From positions 186,001 to 250,000 of the forward strand of contig CABHOV010000047.1 of assembly GCA_902168185.1 (NCBI GenBank): DNA of 64,000 nucleotides. Reading direction: 5' to 3'. This document shows positions 58,628 through 64,000 of this stretch, in pieces. Every line of letters starts with the position of its first letter. The stretch's first letter is position 1. Source of the stretch: an uncultured Bacteroides sp. (GTDB lineage Bacteria > Bacteroidota > Bacteroidia > Cytophagales > Cyclobacteriaceae). Position numbers and translations under genes: made by a program. The notes beneath the pieces are model-generated. The model was not told where the DNA came from. It searched no databases and worked only from the letters and a program-made list of their open reading frames with translations.

Positions 58628-59461
58628 CTACTTCAATCGGTAATGCCCGATCGAATACCTCCCGAAGGTATCGCCATCTTTATTCAGTGGTCCGTAGAAC
58701 ATGGCCAGGCCAACATCACTTGCCGCGAACTCACCATCCACCACTTGTTCTTCAAAGCCTGCTCCATTCAAGTGTAATGCATAGTCAACAGCTTTACTCC
58801 CGCTTACATACGCCACCACTAAATAGTATTCCTGGTCAGGAGCGTCGGAAGGGATCGTAAGCGTTTCAAAACCCGAAGTGTTTTCAGATATATCATAGAT
58901 CTCATATTCTTCAACCATGTCGTCTTCAATCACCACATTATAGGCTATAAAGAAATCAAGGTTATAGTCATCAACATCTTCATCGTCCATTTGCCAGGTC
59001 AGGTCTATTTGTAAATCATCCGTAGGGGCAACATCATTGTCTTCGATCTCCAGGGTAAATGTATTCTTTGTTTCATCATCGCTGATGGCGACATTGTTTC
59101 CAATCGCCTTTAATGTTAAGGTGATCGTCTCGGTCTCTTCAATGATCTTTTCATCGATGATCTCAATCTTAATGGTTGCATACTCTGCGCCTTCATCTAT
59201 AGTCAAAGGCGAAGGCGTAACGATTTTGTAATCGCCGTTCAGCGCTGCCTCAGTTTCAAGATCAAAGTATAGAGAAGTAGATGCCGATAGAGCTTCCGGC
59301 AATAGTATTTTAATTTCCTGCACGCCTGCATCTTCGGATGCAGACACTGAACTGGTTTCAAATCCGGCTGTGCCGGTTTCTTCATCCTCATCACTGCACG
59401 CTGTTGCGAAAACCATACTCACCAACACGGTGCCCGTTAGCATCTTTTTTACAAGCTTCAT
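58628..59461 (-). CDS. acidic lipoprotein with Calx-beta-like domain
   Basis: 277 residues with lipobox TACS (Cys22). Residues about 30-145 read as a Calx-beta-like domain: LTIDEGAEYATIKIEIIDEK, then IIEETETITLTLKAIGN and the end TFTLEIEDND. The C-terminal part is Asp/Glu-rich (MDDEDVDDYNLDFFIA, EDDMVEEYEIYDISE) and may bind calcium, which is inference. It is surface- or periplasm-anchored. TATATA precedes its start. Confidence 0.85.
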   Translation of the reverse strand: MKLVKKMLTGTVLVSMVFATACSDEDEETGTAGFETSSVSASEDAGVQEIKILLPEALSASTSLYFDLETEAALNGDYKIVTPSPLTIDEGAEYATIKIEIIDEKIIEETETITLTLKAIGNNVAISDDETKNTFTLEIEDNDVAPTDDLQIDLTWQMDDEDVDDYNLDFFIAYNVVIEDDMVEEYEIYDISENTSGFETLTIPSDAPDQEYYLVVAYVSGSKAVDYALHLNGAGFEEQVVDGEFAASDVGLAMFYGPLNKDGDTFGRYSIGHYRLK

Positions 59462-59672
59462 CTTACTATATATTTAGGGTTAAACTTTCCGTATGGTGGA
59501 AAGACAGTTAACCGCTATAGTGCCACTATTTCTGTATTTTGAATATTACCGGAATATCTGCATGATCAGGTAAATACGAGACAAGCGTGGCTGGTTTTGC
59601 TATGAAAATCACGTGCAAAATATAGCCTCACCAGAGAAGAATTATACAAAGTAAATTTACTGGTACAACATG

Positions 59673-60719
59673 CTACTTTTTGGAAAGTAACGACAAGAGA
59701 AGTTCAGGCTCGTCAGTAGTTATAAAATCAACTTTGTGCTGAAGCATTTTGTTCATTGTGGTTGTATCATTTACGGTCCAAACATTCAGCGTTAACCTCT
59801 TTTGCTTTGCCTCCGTGATCCAATCCGGATTTTTTTGTAATACGCTGAAATGATAATCGAGTCCATAAAAATTATCGCCCGAAAGCTCTGCTGGCGCCTT
59901 GTCTCCCTTTAAGTACGAAACCTTTGCATACGGGGCCAGCCTTAGGACTTCCTTGCACACATCATAGTCAAAGCTTATATAGTCAACCCATCCCTGCACG
60001 TGTAGGCGTTCTACCAGGGCCACCACCCTACGGCTAAGCGCAATAGAACTTGGCTTACCCAACTCGGAAGCCTTTATCTCTAAAATAAGTTTGGTCTTAT
60101 TTTGTTGTACACCCGCTTTCAGAAAATTTTCCAAGGTGGGCATGAGCTCTCCATTGGAAAGTTTAATATCCTTCAACGAATCAGATTTTGTCCTGGCAAT
60201 GGATATACCCTGGATGGATGCATCATGATTGAGCACCAGAACAGAGTCAGCCGACATGTGTACGTCAAACTCACTGCCCTCGCATCCCAAGGCTATAGAT
60301 TGTTTTAAAGCAGCAATCGAATTCTGACTCGCCCCGGTATTTTTCCAGGCACCGCGGTGTGCTATCACTTTATTATGAATGAATTCATCGCGCACAATGT
60401 GAAAGGTATCGGTCAATGGTCCCTGAGAAGTCGATGCCGTTAGCACAACCTCGAAAAATATCTGATCCGATTTAAGCTTTTCCGGTTTGATTAAAAGCTG
60501 ATGATCTTTGCCGATCTTAAAAGCGTCCTTATAGTCACCCTGAATGGCGACAGACTTTAGCAAAGCCTGAGCATCACCTTTTATCCGGATATAGCCTATA
60601 GCTTTCTTTTGTGTTGAAAATGTATAGCTCGTCAGGTACAATGCAGCTCCGGAATTTTGAGCAATGCAATGCACGGTGAGCAATAGTGTAAGAGCAGAAA
60701 TTAGAACAGCTTTATTCAT
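59673..60719 (-). CDS. exported glycerophosphodiester phosphodiesterase
   Basis: The ATG at 60719 gives a signal peptide (MNKAVLISALTLLLTVHCIA). 348 residues: an N-terminal beta-rich 100 residues (ISDFEL-like extension IGYIRIKGDAQALLKSVAIQ) and a C-terminal GDPD TIM barrel. Active-site residues are seen as HRGAW (His121-Arg122), E-x-D at Glu150 and Asp152 and HD at His165. It hydrolyses glycerophosphodiesters to glycerol 3-phosphate and an alcohol in the periplasm. The usual PENT motif is changed to SQNS, where Gln replaces the Glu. It stands alone. Confidence 0.93.
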   Translation of the reverse strand: MNKAVLISALTLLLTVHCIAQNSGAALYLTSYTFSTQKKAIGYIRIKGDAQALLKSVAIQGDYKDAFKIGKDHQLLIKPEKLKSDQIFFEVVLTASTSQGPLTDTFHIVRDEFIHNKVIAHRGAWKNTGASQNSIAALKQSIALGCEGSEFDVHMSADSVLVLNHDASIQGISIARTKSDSLKDIKLSNGELMPTLENFLKAGVQQNKTKLILEIKASELGKPSSIALSRRVVALVERLHVQGWVDYISFDYDVCKEVLRLAPYAKVSYLKGDKAPAELSGDNFYGLDYHFSVLQKNPDWITEAKQKRLTLNVWTVNDTTTMNKMLQHKVDFITTDEPELLLSLLSKK

Positions 60720-60874
60720 GACCAAAAATAAAGTTGAACAGTATCTGTTTCATATTATTTTTTGGTTAAGCATTTATTCACGATGTAAGCCCAGCCAAAA
60801 TCGATGTTGAACGGCACACTTGCCATCCGGTTTCTCGCGTTACCACTATATATACCTGCAGCAGGATCGAATCG

Positions 60875-61306
60875 TTAAACAGAGGGAAACTGAGAATTCC
60901 CCAGGGTAGCATGTGCCGGAAGTGTTATCCAGGAAACCGCTTCTTCCATGTTACCAAAATAGGCATAGGGTATATCTTGCTTTGCCATCTCCATCATACT
61001 TTCAGCGGAAATCCTCACTAACAGATCGTCTGATGTAACAAAGCTTACGTGCGAGTGACCGGCAGCAATAGCCATCGTCCGCCACTCTCCGACCAACCAT
61101 AGCTTGTCTTCCGTCATAAGCATACCCTGGCTTGTGAGATCGTATACGATTCTTCCGGTGTTAAACTTTTTCATGGCGTTGATGGCTACCATCATGCACG
61201 CTCTGAATTCTTCTGAAGTAGGCGTTAACTTCCATGAGGCTATCAGGATGTGATGAACATCGTCATACCAGATCGTCTTGCAATCACTGTCGTAATACTT
61301 GATCAT
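60875..61306 (-). CDS. SpoIIAA-like/STAS-fold protein
   Basis: 143 residues. The pattern ILIASWKLTPTSEEFRACMM, then TGRIVYDLTSQGMLMTEDKL, WLVGEWRTMAIAAGHSHVSF and FGNMEEAVSWITL is that of the SpoIIAA-like family, which shares the STAS fold and is common in Cytophagales. These proteins may bind lipids or nucleotides; no partner kinase gene is near. Soluble, cytoplasmic, function unknown. Confidence 0.78.
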   Translation of the reverse strand: MIKYYDSDCKTIWYDDVHHILIASWKLTPTSEEFRACMMVAINAMKKFNTGRIVYDLTSQGMLMTEDKLWLVGEWRTMAIAAGHSHVSFVTSDDLLVRISAESMMEMAKQDIPYAYFGNMEEAVSWITLPAHATLGNSQFPSV

Positions 61307-61865
61307 AAGGGTTTATTTAGTTATGATAATTGGATTTTCTAAAACCGATAGTGCGGTATATTTATATTGTTGTACTCACGCAAAAAGTAAAAAACTTACC
61401 CGCTATAAACTTGAATCATGCATCGTGTAGTGATCATCACGTTAACGCTATAGTTCAATACCATGCCAGTTGACATCAAGACCTTATAGGACCGTTGGCT
61501 TATAGTGCGTTGTTCTCACTTATTAAAAGTGCAACCAATTCGATTAAACTATAGTACCGATTGGTATCAAAAAGGTTAACAAAACTCAATTGCCCGAACT
61601 ACACCTAACAGTTTTAGCCTCAAAGCTATTTAGTGGACAACATGTCCACCGCGATTTTTTGAGGTTGATCCGAATACGGCAATGTATAGACGCTGTTATT
61701 TCTACTGATATGCGTAAGGGTTTTTACCTACATTTTTTATTTTGGAAGGTGCGTTGGAGTGAAAGCATGTGCGTAACTTCCTGGCATTAGCATCCCTTAA
61801 CTACGGGATAAGAAACCTGAATTAACGTGACTGACAAAAACCGAATACAATCTAAGAGTATAGCG
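61307..61865. other. 559-bp intergenic region between divergent genes
   Basis: No supported gene. It holds the 5' regions of both neighbours. CTATAG words occur at 61448-61453 and 61550-61555. A 66-codon plus-strand frame at 61590 has no family-like content. Confidence 0.5.
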
Positions 61866-63005
61866 ATGAAAATGCTTTATAGTCTGATAGCCATTTGCAT
61901 GTGTTTCACCCTTTGTTTGGGACAACCCTCAAACCAATTTACATCACCGGAATTTAAAATTCCTTTTGGACCTGAGCTCGTCATTATTGACGGCAAGCCT
62001 ACGGCCTACTATGAACTATACATCACGAACCGCGCTACCGATTCGTTGTTGCTGCAAAAGCTTGCCATACTCGATGCTTCGGGCGCTTCAGAGTTTATTT
62101 CCTGGAATGAAAAAGAACTGCGAAGCCGGTATAGCATTGCCAAGCAAACACACCAACCCAAGCGATCGATCCTGGCCCCCGGATCTTCCGCTATAGTATA
62201 CATTGAATTGGAATTCAAGCCAACACCAGCAATGCAAATAGTACATCACCTCGATTATCAACTCATAAAGAAGGCAGGAGCCGAAGCAGGCTCAGCACGC
62301 AGTACCATCACGAAAGTAGCATCAGCACCTCCATTGGTATTAGGCGCTCCCCTTGCATCGGGTACATGGGCAGCTATATATGAACCCTCCTGGGAACGCG
62401 GACATCGCAGGGTTATTTATACCGTTGGCGGAAAGGACTATATCCCCGGACGTTTTGCGATTGATTTCATTCGTCTGGATGCTACCGGACAGTATGCAAA
62501 AGGCGACAGCGATAGTATCCGGAACTGGTATGGATATAACAATGATGTTATAGCAGTCGCCGATGGCGTGGTAGCCTCATCGCTGGATACATTTCAGGAG
62601 AGCCCCACCGTATCTGCCCATCCTAAATTTCCGGCCGGCAAGGCAACGGGTAACTATATATCCCTTGACATCGGTAATAATCACCTTGTGTTTTACGAAC
62701 ACCTCAAACCAGGCAGCATCAAAGTAAAAGCGGGACAAAAGGTAAAGAAGGGTGAGATCATTGCTTCACTTGGATTTACAGGACAAACTACCGGACCACA
62801 TCTTCATTTTCATGTAGCAAACCAAAACGCTCCGCTCGGAGCGGAAGGCCTGCCCTATGCATTTGAAAACTTTATTCTCTTGGGACGTTATACCGATATA
62901 GGAAAACTGGGTTCAGAGCCATGGATTCCCTTACCAAATACAGATCAGGCAAATAAAAAAAGAGAACGGCCTGCTCCAAACACTGTGATCGTATTCAAGC
63001 CCTGA
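61866..63005 (+). CDS. exported M23-family peptidase-like protein
   Basis: The ATG at 61866 gives a signal peptide (MKMLYSLIAICMCFTLCLGQ); GTG at 61827 is less likely. 379 residues: a beta-sandwich N-terminal domain (about 30-170) and a C-terminal M23 domain with NYISLDIGNNHLVFYEHLKP, KKGEIIASLGFTG and the GPHLHFHV end. M23 enzymes cut cell-wall peptides. The first zinc motif HxxxD reads RFAID here, so the His ligand is Arg; such changes occur in a subfamily and may leave a scaffold or altered enzyme. It may bind peptidoglycan in the periplasm. Confidence 0.9.
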   Translation: MKMLYSLIAICMCFTLCLGQPSNQFTSPEFKIPFGPELVIIDGKPTAYYELYITNRATDSLLLQKLAILDASGASEFISWNEKELRSRYSIAKQTHQPKRSILAPGSSAIVYIELEFKPTPAMQIVHHLDYQLIKKAGAEAGSARSTITKVASAPPLVLGAPLASGTWAAIYEPSWERGHRRVIYTVGGKDYIPGRFAIDFIRLDATGQYAKGDSDSIRNWYGYNNDVIAVADGVVASSLDTFQESPTVSAHPKFPAGKATGNYISLDIGNNHLVFYEHLKPGSIKVKAGQKVKKGEIIASLGFTGQTTGPHLHFHVANQNAPLGAEGLPYAFENFILLGRYTDIGKLGSEPWIPLPNTDQANKKRERPAPNTVIVFKP

Positions 63006-63038
63006 TCTATATAGTAGCCCGTCGGTATATTACAGAGC

Positions 63039-64000
63039 TTATTTCCCTACCTGTATTCTATATAGTCCAGCTCCATGCCTGTTGATTTCAGGAGCAAATT
63101 CTTTTGAAAATTTACCAAGCACTTTTCCCGACCACAGATCCGTAATCGTACAGGATGAATTTATACCCAACGTCTTCAAGTCCACCGGTATCTTCGCGGT
63201 GGCACCGGGAGCATCCCCGGAAGGATTTTGTGTGAAGACTAAAAACTGAACGGTAGCACCCGCATTTTGTGTAGCCGCAGCGTTGTCTAATCCGACCAGT
63301 GCCTTGAAGCGTGTGAATCCTTCAGGAATATCATACGCAACTATGGAGTTTGAATGAACACCAATTCCGGATGTATACTTTACTTTGTTCACGATAAGAT
63401 CACTTCCGGAAACAGCCTTGTTTACTTTCGGTTTTTCCCAACCTGAAGTCGCGCTGGTCCAGGTGAGGTCCGTAAGGGAAAGCTCCTTTTTATCGCTATA
63501 TATAACTGGTTTGATCCAATCAGCGTGGTCCCAATCGCTATTGTCTTTTCCATTCAATACAACCAGGTATAGCTTCCTGGCTCCGGCAATATCAATGTCT
63601 ATCTCCTGACCCTGGTCGGGTGTATCACGGCTTATGATTTCACTCTTCCATATAGCTCTTTCCTCCACCGCCATCACTTGATCTGCCTTGTTAAATACAG
63701 CAAGGTATTTATCACCGGTACTTTTGTCATCGGCTATCCAGGCTGCCTTATCAGGTTCATTAAAGAGTGGTTTGTTGTTGGTACTTTCCTTCAGGACTTT
63801 CAGAACATTTTTATTGGTTAGCAAAGAAAGTGTGAAGGGATCATTCTCCGGTAGGTTGCCACCAAACATCAACGGAGACTTGAAAATAGACCACAACGTC
63901 ATCAAGGTATATTGCTCATCACGCGTAAAGTTTGTCATGCGCGGATCACCACGTTCTGCACGAACACCAAGTTTACCAAGCGGAAGCATATCGCCGTCAG
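63039..64000 (-). CDS. GH27 alpha-galactosidase with NPCBM-like domain, C-terminal part
   Basis: Open to the window edge; the visible 320 residues are the end of the protein. The frame continues upstream of the internal ATG at 63989 as DGD-MLPLGKLGVRAERGDP, the end of a GH27 barrel motif, followed by FTRDEQYTLMTLWSIFKSPL and MFGGNLP. After a C-terminal beta domain, an NPCBM-like carbohydrate-binding segment is seen (YTSGIGVHSNSIVAYDIPEG, FKALVGLDN). It removes alpha-linked galactose from glycans; probably periplasmic or exported, which cannot be seen because the N-terminus is missing. Convergent with the M23 gene, sharing a 33-bp gap with CTATATAGTA. Confidence 0.9.
   Translation of the reverse strand, partial: DGDMLPLGKLGVRAERGDPRMTNFTRDEQYTLMTLWSIFKSPLMFGGNLPENDPFTLSLLTNKNVLKVLKESTNNKPLFNEPDKAAWIADDKSTGDKYLAVFNKADQVMAVEERAIWKSEIISRDTPDQGQEIDIDIAGARKLYLVVLNGKDNSDWDHADWIKPVIYSDKKELSLTDLTWTSATSGWEKPKVNKAVSGSDLIVNKVKYTSGIGVHSNSIVAYDIPEGFTRFKALVGLDNAAATQNAGATVQFLVFTQNPSGDAPGATAKIPVDLKTLGINSSCTITDLWSGKVLGKFSKEFAPEINRHGAGLYRIQVGK

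Noticed and set aside
61590-61790. 66-codon frame upstream of the M23 gene
   Set aside because: No recognisable product and no promoter; treated as intergenic.

Overview
The window looks like a chromosomal segment of a Bacteroidota bacterium, most likely a soil or freshwater Cytophagales member (Chryseolinea/Ohtaekwangia-like; genus is a guess). Evidence is the recurrent Bacteroidota families (DUF6922-type antitoxin, two-domain MacB/FtsX permeases, an AraC regulator with a membrane-embedded N-terminus, the RHS-companion lipoprotein family, a tail-fibre-like coiled-coil protein), Bacteroidota-type promoters of the TTTG-N20-TAnnTTTG form at two places, and a scarcity of clear Shine-Dalgarno sequences. 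No rRNA, tRNA, CRISPR array or insertion-sequence transposase was recognised.

Region 1 (1-19172, minus strand) is one long run of nine exported proteins with overlapping or nearly touching genes. In transcription order they are: an outer-membrane-like protein (18114-19172), a PKD-like secreted protein, a lipoprotein, a 1618-residue surface protein related to the shell proteins that accompany RHS proteins, a nidogen-PKD protein, a LolA-like protein, a tail-fibre-like trimer candidate, a 2362-residue RHS protein, and a small secreted protein cut by the window edge. The RHS protein ends in a variable domain with a zinc-protease motif (HELFH plus a third His), and the last gene overlaps it as ATGA. 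This is the layout of a polymorphic toxin with its immunity gene, embedded in a large putative surface-delivery operon.

Region 2 (20122-29807) is a membrane-stress locus: YbjN-like protein, PspA/IM30 (ESCRT-III-like), YqiJ-like OB-fold membrane protein, YqiK-type flotillin and a 1613-residue AAA+ ATPase, all on the minus strand behind a canonical promoter, facing a divergent XRE/S24-like regulator. Region 3 (29914-38774) holds a serine hydrolase, three unfamiliar AT-rich genes (one broken at a G7 tract), a MacB-type permease, a CHASE3-GAF sensor without kinase, a 37-residue membrane protein and a membrane-anchored SDR enzyme.

Region 4 (39599-51668) holds katG, an AbiEii-type toxin-antitoxin pair, a fatty-acid desaturase, a response regulator, an AraC regulator with a VOC protein, an ABC exporter (ATPase plus permease), and a TetR circuit with two matching operators. 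Region 5 (51938-56000) is AT-rich and cassette-like: small unrelated genes (DUF998-like, XRE plus DUF2975, lipoprotein, a decayed lipoprotein) separated by short repeats. Region 6 (56048-64000) has another MacB-type permease, a Calx-beta lipoprotein, a glycerophosphodiesterase, a SpoIIAA-like protein, an M23 peptidase and the C-terminal part of a GH27 alpha-galactosidase. Across the window, hexamers with a TATA core (TATATA, CTATAG, GTATAC) are strikingly common and often sit directly after stop codons.
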